Source: Kiloniellales bacterium
Lineage (GTDB): Bacteria; Pseudomonadota; Alphaproteobacteria; Kiloniellales; JAKSBE01
Length of the DNA: 8,601 nucleotides
NCBI GenBank assembly: GCA_030067055.1
Contig: JASJAL010000115.1
Span: forward strand, 1-8,601
Direction: 5' to 3'
In this document: positions 1 through 6,667 of the stretch, one piece after another
How the letters are laid out: every line of letters begins with the position of its first letter
Position numbering within the stretch: the first letter of the stretch is position 1
Position numbers and translations under genes: made by a program
The notes under the pieces: model-generated
Databases searched by the model: none
What the model was told of the DNA's origin: nothing
The model's input: only the letters and a program-made list of their open reading frames with translations

Positions 1-687
1 CAGACCGTGCCCGATCTCTGCGAGCTCGGGATCGTCGCCAACTGGACGGGTCTGATGCCCGACCGGCCCGAGCTGCACGCGCCCTTCCTCAGGTCCGGCG
101 AGCTGCCCGATGTCTTTCGTGAGTCTGAAGGAGGCGGTCTCCTCGAACGCGCCGGCAGCATCGACGCCTTCGTCTGCATGCGGCGGCGCGACGAGCTCGG
201 CTTTGCGGGCGGGGTCTTCGCAGTCGTCGACTGTGACCCCGGTCTCGGCGCGGTGCTGGCGGCCAAGGGCCTGCCGGTCAGCGGCGACGGTTGCCGATTG
301 ATGGTCCACAACCCGGTCCATCTGCTCGGCGCCGAGGCTCCGATCTCCATGCTTGAGACGACCGAGCCGCAGGGACGGGGACCGCTGCCGCGTCCGCGCG
401 TCGACCTGGTCGGCGTGACCCGCGAGGCCCTGGCCGAGGGGAAGGCCCTGGAGCTTGGCGAGCGTCATGCGCTGTCTGGGGTGGTGCCCCGCCTCCTGCC
501 GGCTGGGCCCTTGAGCCCTTCGGCCCCGCTTCCCTATTACCTGGCGGCCGGGGCGAGACTGCGCCGCGACCTGGCGCCCGGAGCCATGATCACCCTCGAG
601 GACGTGGAACTGCCCGAAGACCCGACGCTCCTGGCCTTGCGGCGGCGTCAGGACGCGGTCTTTCATGACACTTCCGGTGACGGATAA
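1..687 (+). CDS. SAF-domain homoserine-dehydrogenase-like NAD(P) oxidoreductase, 3' part
   Basis: The frame is open from the first base, so the gene starts upstream of the window; the GTG at 7 is internal. About 228 C-terminal residues are visible. They match my recollection of COG4091-type predicted homoserine dehydrogenases, in which an N-terminal Rossmann domain is followed by a catalytic region and a C-terminal SAF domain. Recognisable stretches are ELGIVANWTGLMPD near the visible start, a region around VDCDP, the MVHNPVHLLGAEAPISM block (Y-R-P-Y-H-L in relatives), and a SAF-like end with ARLRRDLAPGAMITLEDVEL. The Rossmann domain would lie outside the window. These enzymes are cytoplasmic; the substrate is not predictable here and many members act on hydroxy or branched acids rather than homoserine. 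The cyclase-family gene begins 30 nt downstream with its own ribosome site, so the two probably form an operon. Confidence 0.8.
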   Translation, partial: QTVPDLCELGIVANWTGLMPDRPELHAPFLRSGELPDVFRESEGGGLLERAGSIDAFVCMRRRDELGFAGGVFAVVDCDPGLGAVLAAKGLPVSGDGCRLMVHNPVHLLGAEAPISMLETTEPQGRGPLPRPRVDLVGVTREALAEGKALELGERHALSGVVPRLLPAGPLSPSAPLPYYLAAGARLRRDLAPGAMITLEDVELPEDPTLLALRRRQDAVFHDTSGDG

Positions 688-704
688 CCTTTGGGCGGCA
701 AATC

Positions 705-709
705 AGGAG
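705..709 (+). promoter_or_regulatory. Shine-Dalgarno of the cyclase gene
   Basis: AGGAG lies 8 nt before the ATG at 718. It fixes this start and shows that the gene does not depend on translational coupling to the upstream reading frame, which ends at 687. Confidence 0.7.
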
Positions 710-717
710 CTTAGCCG

Positions 718-1386
718 ATGTCTCGAATCGTCGATCTCAGCACGCCCATTGCCGACCACTTCCGCTGGCCGGTGGAACGGAGCGTTCAGGGCGACTTCGA
801 CAAGGGGGATGTCTTCCAGGTCACGCGTCTGGGCTGGAGCGTCCACGGCTTCACCCACATGGACAGCCCGCGCCACATGGTGCCCGGCGGCCCGACCACC
901 AGCGACATCCCCCTGGAGACCACCATCGGCGAGGCGGCGGTGCTGGACTTCACCGACATCGCGCCGGAAACCGCCCTGGATAGCGCGGCTCTGGAGGCCC
1001 GGGCCGGGCACCTGGGCCCCGGCGACATCGTGCTCTTCAAGACCGCCTGGGGCGCCCGCCGCTCGATCGACACCCCGGAGTTCTGGACCGAGGCGCCTTA
1101 CGTCACCCGCGACGGCGCGGAGTGGCTGCGGGACCGGAAGCCGCGGGCGGTCGGCTTCGACTTCCCCCAGGACTATCCGATCCGTCTTTTGCTGAAAGGC
1201 GAGGTCCGGCCGATCGAGGAGCAGGTAACCCACGACGTATTGCTCCGCAACGGCGTCGTGTTGATCGAGTATCTGGTCAACACCCAGGAGATCGACCGGG
1301 AGCGGGTCTGGTTCTGCTGCCTGCCCCTGAAGATCGAGGACAGCGACGGCGCCCCGGTCCGCGCCATCGCAATGCTCGACGCCTGA
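718..1386 (+). CDS. Cyclase family protein (kynurenine-formamidase-like metal hydrolase)
   Basis: A 222-residue protein of the cyclase superfamily (PF04199), which includes bacterial kynurenine formamidase and related metal-dependent amidohydrolases. It opens with the typical IVDLSTPI strand. The metal-binding signature, usually HxGTHxDxPxH, is present as HGFTHMDSPRH: His43, His47, Asp49 and His53 are all kept, while the usual Gly before Thr is Phe45. The length is normal and no signal peptide is seen, so it should be cytoplasmic. The ATG at 718 is preceded by AGGAG at 705-709 with 8 nt spacing, which supports this start. It follows the SAF-domain oxidoreductase by 30 nt, suggesting joint use in a catabolic pathway rather than tryptophan degradation, since no kyn gene is nearby. 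The exact substrate is unknown; hydrolysis of a formamide, lactone or cyclic amide is possible. Confidence 0.85.
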   Translation: MSRIVDLSTPIADHFRWPVERSVQGDFDKGDVFQVTRLGWSVHGFTHMDSPRHMVPGGPTTSDIPLETTIGEAAVLDFTDIAPETALDSAALEARAGHLGPGDIVLFKTAWGARRSIDTPEFWTEAPYVTRDGAEWLRDRKPRAVGFDFPQDYPIRLLLKGEVRPIEEQVTHDVLLRNGVVLIEYLVNTQEIDRERVWFCCLPLKIEDSDGAPVRAIAMLDA

Positions 1387-1474
1387 GGTCGCTGGCGGAG
1401 CCCATTCGGCGTTAACCGATCGCGAGGGCCGCCCGGCTAGGCTTAGACCCTGCCAAGAGTTGCGACAGGGCCTC

Positions 1475-2680
1475 ATGACGACCAGGCAAGACATTGATGG
1501 GCCATGCCTTTCAGCCAGACACTGGCTGACCGCCGCGCGGCTGCGCGCTTATCCGATGATCCTACTAGCCGTCTTCGCCCTGGCGATCCTGGGCTACCTT
1601 GCCGCCTCCGACGGTCTGGAGGATCCCCTGGGCAAGCCCCTTGGCACCTACTTCAGCCCCTTCCATGCCGCCGCCCGCTTGGCGCTGCAGGGCGAGGCGG
1701 TCGGCGCCTACCGGCCGCAACGGCTGCTGACGGCCCAGCAAGGCGCTATTCCCGGGACCGATGACGTCTTCGTCTTTCCGCAGCCGCCGGTCTTCCTGCT
1801 AATGATTCTGCCCTTCGGTCTGCTGCCCTACGTTCCGGGGCTGGTGGCCTGGCTCGCTCTCGGCTACGGGAGCTATGCCGCCTCGCTGCTGAGCCACCGG
1901 GAGGCCCGGGCCGCTACCTGGGCGGTCCTCGCCTTTCCAGGCGCCATCGTCTGCGCCCTCAACAGCCAGACCGGCCTACTGGCGGTGGCGCTGTTGGTCG
2001 GGGCGATGGGCCTGCTCGAGCGGCGGCCGCTTTGCGCCGGTCTACTGCTCGGACTCTGCGGCTTCCGCCCGGAACTGTTCCTGGCCTCGAGCCTGGCACT
2101 GGCGGCCGGCGGCTATTGGCGGACTCTTGCGGTGGCCGCAGCCAGCCTGGCCGGACTGGTCGTGGTCTCTTTCGTGGCCTTCGGGACCGCGGCCTGGCTC
2201 GCCTTCCGGGAGAGCCTGCCCTGGCTGGGCCAGGTCTTGGCCGAGGGCTGGCTACCCTGGTTCAAGTTGGTCAGCGTCTACGGCGCCGGGCGGCTTGCCG
2301 GTCTAGGACTCGAGGCAGCGGTCCTCTTGCAGGCCGCAGTCACGCTGCTGGCTTTGGGCAGCCTGATCTGGGCCTGGCGCAGGCCGGCGCCGCTGGAGCT
2401 CAAGGCCGCGGTCCTGGGCTGCTCGGCACTGCTGGTCTCGCCGCTGACTCTCTACTACGACCTCGTCCTTCTCGCCCTGCCTCTGCTGTACCTTGCCCTG
2501 GAGGGACTGCGGCATGGCTGGCGAAGCGGGGAGCGCGAGCTTCTGGTCGCCGCCTGGGTTCTGCCGCTGGTCGTCCTTCCCCTGGGGCAGGTGGCTAGCC
2601 TGCAGCTTGCACCCTTTGTAATCCTGGCGGTTCTGGCGATTCCGCTCCGGCGGATCCAGGCTGCCGAGGCGCCTAGCTAG
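1475..2680 (+). CDS. GT87-type (DUF2029) polytopic glycosyltransferase-like membrane protein
   Basis: A protein of about 401 residues with many hydrophobic segments (roughly nine to ten), the first at residues 27-45. The layout fits GT-C-fold family GT87/DUF2029, whose members move a sugar from a polyprenyl-phosphate donor on the outer face of the inner membrane. Family-like landmarks are the first outer loop with TYFSPFHAAARLALQG (58-73), FPQPPVFLLMILPFGLLPY (101-119) and a cytoplasmic-type FRPELF stretch near 201. Several usual residues differ: the loop normally carries an acidic residue (DF..F.AAA) where this protein has Tyr59, and the KPQ motif reads RPE. The ATG at 1475 is preferred over a TTG at 1460 because an AGGG lies 4 nt before it, but both ribosome sites are weak. 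It converges with the PAP2 gene, whose coding end it overlaps by 8 nt. The family call is fairly firm; enzymatic activity is uncertain. Confidence 0.7.
   Translation: MTTRQDIDGPCLSARHWLTAARLRAYPMILLAVFALAILGYLAASDGLEDPLGKPLGTYFSPFHAAARLALQGEAVGAYRPQRLLTAQQGAIPGTDDVFVFPQPPVFLLMILPFGLLPYVPGLVAWLALGYGSYAASLLSHREARAATWAVLAFPGAIVCALNSQTGLLAVALLVGAMGLLERRPLCAGLLLGLCGFRPELFLASSLALAAGGYWRTLAVAAASLAGLVVVSFVAFGTAAWLAFRESLPWLGQVLAEGWLPWFKLVSVYGAGRLAGLGLEAAVLLQAAVTLLALGSLIWAWRRPAPLELKAAVLGCSALLVSPLTLYYDLVLLALPLLYLALEGLRHGWRSGERELLVAAWVLPLVVLPLGQVASLQLAPFVILAVLAIPLRRIQAAEAPS
2673..2680. other. Shared stop-codon palindrome of two convergent genes
   Basis: CTAGCTAG is its own reverse complement. Both the plus-strand glycosyltransferase-like gene and the minus-strand PAP2 gene end Ser-stop (AGC TAG) within it, so they overlap by 8 bp. 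There is no intergenic space for a separate terminator, and no stem with a T-run was seen on either side. Confidence 0.8.
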
Positions 2681-3764
2681 GCTGCGGCAAGTCCGGTCGG
2701 CCTCGCTTGAGGCCGCGCCCGACCAGCTTCCAGATCACCAGCATGAGCGCGATCGAGAGGTAGCCGTCGATGGCGTAGTGCCAGCCGAGGTGAATCGAGC
2801 CGAGCAGGATCACGATGGCATAGCCGGTGAGCAGCCAGCCGAGCCGGCGCGAGATCCGCCACCCCAGCAAGGCCTGCAGGGTGGCTACCGCGAGGTGCAG
2901 GCTGGGCATGGCAGAGATCCCGCCGCCGACCGCGATGCCGGTGCTCCGGTAGTTCTCCCAGAGATAGCTCTGCGCCTCGAGCGACCAGTTGGTGAAGCTG
3001 GCGTCGGCAGTCCTGAGGTAGTCCATCAGGGGCGCATAGGGGTCCGGTCCATCGACCACCGGGCCGTAGAAGCAGGGGCCGGCGGAGGACAGGAGCAGGG
3101 CGAGCCCATTGCCGAGCAGCGCCCAGGCCAGGAGGAAGCTGACGAGGTACTGCTGACGCAGGCGCAGGTCGCGGAGCGAGAAGATCTGCCAGCAGAAGAT
3201 CAGGTACATCAGCGGCAGCCAGAGGTTATAGAGGTAGCTGATGACCGAGGTGACCGGCGGGTAACCGAGGACCGGCTGCAGGAGCTCCCAGGGGTGCCGG
3301 CCAAAGTGCAGGGCGCGGTCGAGTTCCATGAAGGCCTGGTCGTAGGCGAAGGGCTGGATCAGCGGGATCGCATTCTTGACCGAGGTGAAGGCGCCGCTGA
3401 ACAGCGGCAAGAGCAGAAGGGGCAGGAGCGCCATCGCGATCCGCTCGAGCCCGAACTTCTCGTCATCGCGGATCGCCGACAGCAGACCGCGCAGGCGGAA
3501 GGGCCGGACGTGAAAGACGTGCTGCAGCAGGTGCCCCAGCAGAACGCAGCCGCCGGCGGCGGCCGCCGGAATCACGGCGCTCAGGACGTAGACCCCGAGG
3601 GCCAGCTCGTGGGGATAGCCATTGAGGCCGAGCAGGCCGTGGGCGAGCAGGCTGTAGCCGATCCCGAGTGCCAGCAGTATCCGGTGATGCCGCAGACTGA
3701 CCAGGAGCGCGCCGTAGAGGCGCGCGCCGAAGGCCATGCGTTCCTGGATCGAGGTCTCGCTCAA
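2673..3764 (-). CDS. PAP2_3 / Aur1-like phosphatase family membrane protein
   Basis: A 363-residue polytopic membrane protein with signatures of the PAP2 superfamily, most like the PF14378 branch that includes inositol-phosphoceramide synthase-type transferases. Motif C2 is AMPSLHLA with catalytic-type His290. Motif C3 is SIHLGWHYAIDG with His329 and Asp333, the usual nucleophile His and its partner Asp. A family-like SAGPCFYG (227-234) and LDRALHFGRHPWELL (148-162) precede them. The classic C1 motif KxxxxxxRP is not obvious, as is common in this branch. Likely chemistry is phosphate removal or phosphoryl-head-group transfer on a lipid at the outer membrane face. The start shown is a TTG with AGGA 7 nt upstream; an ATG at 3737 (nine codons in) also has an AGGA, 4 nt away, and is a real alternative. 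It faces the GT87 gene tail to tail, suggesting, not proving, a shared role in lipid-linked sugar metabolism. Confidence 0.8.
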   Translation of the reverse strand: MSETSIQERMAFGARLYGALLVSLRHHRILLALGIGYSLLAHGLLGLNGYPHELALGVYVLSAVIPAAAAGGCVLLGHLLQHVFHVRPFRLRGLLSAIRDDEKFGLERIAMALLPLLLLPLFSGAFTSVKNAIPLIQPFAYDQAFMELDRALHFGRHPWELLQPVLGYPPVTSVISYLYNLWLPLMYLIFCWQIFSLRDLRLRQQYLVSFLLAWALLGNGLALLLSSAGPCFYGPVVDGPDPYAPLMDYLRTADASFTNWSLEAQSYLWENYRSTGIAVGGGISAMPSLHLAVATLQALLGWRISRRLGWLLTGYAIVILLGSIHLGWHYAIDGYLSIALMLVIWKLVGRGLKRGRPDLPQPS

Positions 3765-3989
3765 GGCGTCGTCCTGAAGTGCTTGATTTAAAATGTCTTC
3801 TAAGCGGTCTTGCCTAGCATTTCCTTAAGTCGACCGCAGGGATGCAGGTTCAGGCGGTGACGCAACCGAGGCGCGCGCCTTGCGAAGCTGAACATCCTGG
3901 CCTTAAGCTCTGAACCACAAGGAAATCTGGCAGGTGTCGCAGCACCCATCACCAAGGCGTGTACCGGTGCCTGCGTCCCTGACCAGGAA

Positions 3990-4013
3990 CGGGCTCGTGG
4001 CTTTCCGAGCCCG
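3990..4013 (+). promoter_or_regulatory. 5'-leader hairpin before the acetamidase gene
   Basis: CGGGCTCG (3990-3997) and CGAGCCCG (4006-4013) form a perfect 8-bp GC-rich stem around an 8-nt loop. GGAAC also occurs just before and just after the stem (about 3986-3990 and 4013-4017). It ends 7 nt before the GGAGG ribosome site. There is no following T-run, so it is not an intrinsic terminator; it could protect the mRNA end or affect translation. Confidence 0.5.
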
Positions 4014-4020
4014 GAACAGG

Positions 4021-4025
4021 GGAGG
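4021..4025 (+). promoter_or_regulatory. Shine-Dalgarno of the acetamidase gene
   Basis: GGAGG lies 5 nt before the ATG at 4031, within GGGGAGGAAG. It is one of the strongest ribosome sites in the window and fixes the start used for the signal peptide prediction. Confidence 0.75.
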
Positions 4026-4030
4026 AAGAC

Positions 4031-5296
4031 ATGCAGTCCAGTCTGAAGCTATCCGCTGTCCTGGCGGCCTTCGCCGCCGCGACCGCCATGTCCACGGCCG
4101 CTGTCGCCGACACCAGCGATGTGACCTGGCAGACCCGAGTCGTGGTCGAGAAGACGGGCGCCCACTGCGCCGACGATCCCAAGTGCTTCAACCGATACCA
4201 CCCGGCGATCCCGCCGGCCGCGCGTGCCAACCCGGGCGACTTCATCGTCTTCGAGACCCGCGACGCCCTGGACAGCGACCTCGACCTGGAGTCGACGGCC
4301 GAGGACGTGACGGCGCTCGACCTGTCGCTGGTGCATCCCATGACCGGACCGGTTTTCATCGAAGGCGCCAAGCGCGGCGACGTAGTGGTCGTGACCCTGG
4401 TCGACATCGAGCCGGACCAGTACGGCTACACCGTGATCGTGCCGGGCTTCGGGTTCCTGCGGGACCTCTACCCGGACCCCCATATCGTCAACTGGAAGAC
4501 CAGCCGCCTGAAGGCGGTCTCGGACCAGATGCCGGGCGTGGCGGTGCCCTTCCAGGGCTTCATGGGTTCGGTGGGCGTGCTGCCGGGCGAGCCGGAGGTC
4601 GAGGCCTGGCTGGCCCGCGAGGGCGCCCTGGCCGAGGCCGGCGGCATCGCCCTGATGCCCTTGCCGGCCGGCGCTCAGCCCGCGGCGGTCTGTGGCGCCG
4701 AGGGCAGCCACAAGGACAAATGCCTGCGCACCATCCCGCCGCGCGAGAACGGCGGCAACATGGACGTCAAGCAGATGCAGGTCGGCACCCGCCTGCTGCT
4801 GCCCTGCTTCGTCGACGGCTGCGGCCTTTTCGTCGGCGACGTCCACTACGCCCAGGGCGACGGCGAGGTCTCGGGCACCGCGATCGAGATGGGCGCCAAG
4901 GTGACCGTGGTCACCGAGGTGCTGGAGGACCTGGCCGATGAGGTCAGCCAGCCGCACTTCGAGGGCGGGGCGGAGCTCAAGGCGACCATGCCGTCAAACT
5001 TCTACGCCACCGTCGGCTTGCCGCTGAAGGACAAGGGCACCATCCCGGTCTACGACACCTATCTCGATTCCCAGAAGATCGCCGATCTAGAGAACCTCTC
5101 TGAGAGCCTGACCCTGGCGGCCCGCGATGCCCTGATCCAGATGATCGACTACATGGTCGAGGAGCATAATCTGACCCGCGAGCAGGCCTACATCCTGGCC
5201 AGCGTGGCGGTCGACCTGCGGGTCGGGCAGGTGGTCGATGTGCCCAACTACGTGGTCACCGCGATCCTCAACCTCGATGTCTTCGAAGGGGAATAA
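4031..5296 (+). CDS. Exported acetamidase/formamidase family protein
   Basis: A 421-residue protein of the acetamidase/formamidase family (PF03069), enzymes that hydrolyse short amides to ammonia and the acid. Family blocks are clear: VHPMTGPVFIEGAKRGD (101-117), PPRENGGNMD (236-245) and GDVHYAQGDGEVSGTAIE (269-286). Unlike the well-known cytoplasmic amidases, it begins with a Sec-type signal peptide: Lys6, a hydrophobic Ala-rich core, and AVA before Asp27 as a likely cleavage site. Six cysteines are seen in the region after the signal (46, 52, 221, 231, 259, 264), an even number that would allow disulfides in the periplasm. A helical C-terminal part (about 345-390) follows the core. It is slightly longer than usual because of the signal and inserts. 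The TAXI-like gene starts 4 nt after its stop, so the two are probably co-expressed. Substrate unknown; short amides or formamides are the family expectation. Confidence 0.85.
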   Translation: MQSSLKLSAVLAAFAAATAMSTAAVADTSDVTWQTRVVVEKTGAHCADDPKCFNRYHPAIPPAARANPGDFIVFETRDALDSDLDLESTAEDVTALDLSLVHPMTGPVFIEGAKRGDVVVVTLVDIEPDQYGYTVIVPGFGFLRDLYPDPHIVNWKTSRLKAVSDQMPGVAVPFQGFMGSVGVLPGEPEVEAWLAREGALAEAGGIALMPLPAGAQPAAVCGAEGSHKDKCLRTIPPRENGGNMDVKQMQVGTRLLLPCFVDGCGLFVGDVHYAQGDGEVSGTAIEMGAKVTVVTEVLEDLADEVSQPHFEGGAELKATMPSNFYATVGLPLKDKGTIPVYDTYLDSQKIADLENLSESLTLAARDALIQMIDYMVEEHNLTREQAYILASVAVDLRVGQVVDVPNYVVTAILNLDVFEGE

Positions 5297-5300
5297 AGCC

Positions 5301-5873
5301 ATGGAACGGCGCGCTTTCCTGGGCGCCGTGGTCCGGGCGGGGCTGGTCGTAACGGCGGCCGGCCTGCTGCCCGGCCATACGCCTTACCGGCAGTGGGTCG
5401 TCTACCGCAAGCGGCACCTGATGATCCTAGCGAGCAAGCGGGACCCGGAGGGCTATGCCAAGTGCCGCGGCCTGGCCGAACGCCTGGCGGCGGCGATACC
5501 GGAGAGCCGGGCCCGGCCGAGCCGGGCGGCCAACGCCGAGCGCATGGCCAGCCTGCTCAGCACCGGGCAGATGGATCTTGCCGTCGTCGACGCCGAGACT
5601 GCTCGCGATTTGGTGGCCGGGACGGGCCCCTCCCGGGGCTACGGCCCGATCGACCTGCAGCTGTTGCAGGCGCTGGAAGGCGACCATCTCCTGGTCGCCA
5701 GGGCAGCCTTCTCCAAGGCCCACGCCTACCGGGTGGCGGAAGCCCTGGGGGCGCAGGATCCAGGACAGGGCGCTCCTCTGCCGCTGCATCCAGGGATGGC
5801 GGCCTTCCTGTCGGGGGCGCCGGCGCCTGCTGGACCCGCGCCCGAGGCGGAGGGCAGCGAAGACCATCACTGA
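5301..5873 (+). CDS. Short TAXI-like solute-binding-related protein with Tat-like signal
   Basis: A 190-residue protein starting at the ATG 4 nt after the acetamidase stop; an open frame upstream of it lies inside the acetamidase gene and is not used. Its N-terminus ERRAFLGAVVRAGLVVTAAG has two arginines followed by FL and a hydrophobic core, like a Tat signal or an uncleaved anchor. The middle resembles TAXI-type TRAP solute-binding proteins: a start strand HLMILAS, the segment MASLLSTGQMDLAVVDAETA (82-101), DHLLVARAAF, and a late PLHPGMAAFLSG (161-172) like the LHPGA ending of TAXI proteins. Usual TAXI proteins are near 320 residues, so about 100 residues of the second lobe are missing. No TRAP permease is nearby. 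It may bind a small acid or amide linked to the acetamidase reaction; that link is inferred from adjacency only. It may also be a degraded or specialised relative. Confidence 0.65.
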   Translation: MERRAFLGAVVRAGLVVTAAGLLPGHTPYRQWVVYRKRHLMILASKRDPEGYAKCRGLAERLAAAIPESRARPSRAANAERMASLLSTGQMDLAVVDAETARDLVAGTGPSRGYGPIDLQLLQALEGDHLLVARAAFSKAHAYRVAEALGAQDPGQGAPLPLHPGMAAFLSGAPAPAGPAPEAEGSEDHH

Positions 5874-5962
5874 GGCCGTTCGCGCCCCGCGCCTGCCGCG
5901 GTCATGCCTTCGCTTCGTCACAAAGGCATCCCATCTCCCGAACGAGACGGTGGAGTGCGATG

Positions 5963-6205
5963 ATGAGCGGGAAGGGCGGCCGCGGACGCGGTATCGGCAG
6001 AGATTCGAAAGGCCAGTCATGGAGACGGTGGCCCGGTCCTCTGCACGAACTCTGCTGGTTGCTCATGCCCTTGGCGGTTCTCGGTGCGAAGCTCGGCTGG
6101 GACTCGCTGACCGAAAGCTCGTCCCTCGAGCTTCTCTGGTTCGCCGGGGAGGTCGGCTATCACTTGGCCGCGGCGGAGGAGGCGCTGGGCTTCCTGCTGC
6201 CGTGA
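5963..6205 (+). CDS. Small hypothetical protein with one hydrophobic segment
   Basis: An 80-residue reading frame that I do not recognise. It has two adjacent ATG codons (5960 and 5963); the second has GGAG 7 nt upstream at 5952-5955 and is preferred. The first 25 residues are basic and glycine-rich (GKGGRGRGIGR), followed by a hydrophobic stretch LCWLLMPLAVLGAKLGW (about 30-46), then an acidic and hydrophobic tail ending GFLLP. A membrane-attached protein with the basic end inside would fit. It lies 89 nt after the TAXI-like gene on the same strand and could share its transcript. The same frame is open far upstream through that gene, so part of its openness is a GC-bias effect; the ribosome site and non-random hydrophobic pattern are the only support. 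Confidence 0.45.
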   Translation: MSGKGGRGRGIGRDSKGQSWRRWPGPLHELCWLLMPLAVLGAKLGWDSLTESSSLELLWFAGEVGYHLAAAEEALGFLLP

Positions 6206-6212
6206 TTCCGCG

Positions 6213-6241
6213 TTGAAGTCCCTGAGTCTGCACCTGATATC
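6213..6241 (+). promoter_or_regulatory. Possible sigma-70-like promoter before the VOC gene
   Basis: TTGAAG (6213-6218, 4 of 6 matches to the -35 consensus) and GATATC (6236-6241, 3 of 6 to the -10) are 17 bp apart. Transcription would begin near 6248, about 33 nt before the VOC start codon. The match is weak and given only as a candidate. Confidence 0.25.
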
Positions 6242-6280
6242 TTGGTCTTGACGGAGCGCTCCAAGAGAAGGATTGCCGCC

Positions 6281-6667
6281 ATGGCCATTACCATCCGACG
6301 GCTCGATCACGTGGTGCTTCGGGTCGCGGACCTCGACCGCGCGATCGCCTTCTACCGCGATGTGCTGGGCTGCCACGAGGAACGGCGTGTCGAGAGCATT
6401 TCGCTGGTCCAGATGCGTGCCGGCGAGTCCCTCATCGACCTGATTCCCGCGCCATCGAAGCCGGACGCCGAGGGCGGCAACATGGACCACTTCGCCCTGC
6501 GCATCGATCCCTTCGACGAAGCGAATTTGCGCCGCCATCTCGAGCGACATGGAATAGCGGTCGGCGAGGTGGCCTCCCGCTATGGCGCGGAGGGCAGCGG
6601 ACCCTCGCTCTACATCGAGGATCCGGACGGCAACACCGTCGAGCTCAAAGGGCCGCCGTACGCCTGA
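6281..6667 (+). CDS. VOC family (glyoxalase/dioxygenase superfamily) protein
   Basis: A 128-residue single-module VOC protein with two beta-alpha-beta-beta-beta repeats. The first begins RRLDHVVLRVADLDRAIAFYRDVLG, the second MDHFALRIDPFDE, and it closes with the standard IEDPDGNTVELKG. Metal ligands His10, His70 and Glu121 are visible; the fourth position, in LIDLI (51-55), is probably Asp53 rather than Glu. Members include glyoxalase I, dioxygenases, fosfomycin-resistance and antibiotic-binding proteins, so the reaction cannot be named. It is cytoplasmic. The ATG at 6281 has AAGGA at 6268-6272, 8 nt upstream, and starts the family-conserved fold, so the 13-codon-longer version from 6242 is rejected. 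Its last 58 nt overlap the end of the minus-strand recombinase-like gene. Confidence 0.88.
   Translation: MAITIRRLDHVVLRVADLDRAIAFYRDVLGCHEERRVESISLVQMRAGESLIDLIPAPSKPDAEGGNMDHFALRIDPFDEANLRRHLERHGIAVGEVASRYGAEGSGPSLYIEDPDGNTVELKGPPYA

Larger units (their letters stand above)
3765..4030. other. Divergent intergenic region between PAP2 and acetamidase genes
   Basis: This 266-nt stretch must hold the promoters for both divergent genes. An AT-rich patch at 3783-3802 is the best place for the minus-strand promoter, but no pair of -35 and -10 boxes near consensus was found in either direction. The right part carries a strong hairpin (3990-4013) and the acetamidase ribosome site. No credible small gene is seen in it. 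Confidence 0.45.

Noticed and set aside
703..1494. Minus-strand open frame (263 codons) opposite the cyclase gene
   Set aside because: The plus strand encodes a cyclase with an intact metal motif and good ribosome site; the antisense product has no recognisable features.
2778..3791. Long plus-strand open frame (337 codons) across the PAP2 gene
   Set aside because: It is the antisense of a gene with clear PAP2 motifs; its product is Gln/Glu/Arg-rich with no recognisable domain, as expected from GC-bias shadows.
3990..4013. Hairpin as an intrinsic terminator
   Set aside because: No T-run follows on either strand, and it lies directly before a ribosome site, so a leader structure is more likely.
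4049..4957. Minus-strand open frame (302 codons) opposite the acetamidase gene
   Set aside because: Antisense shadow of a strongly conserved gene; composition rich in Gly, Arg, His and Asp without a fold pattern.
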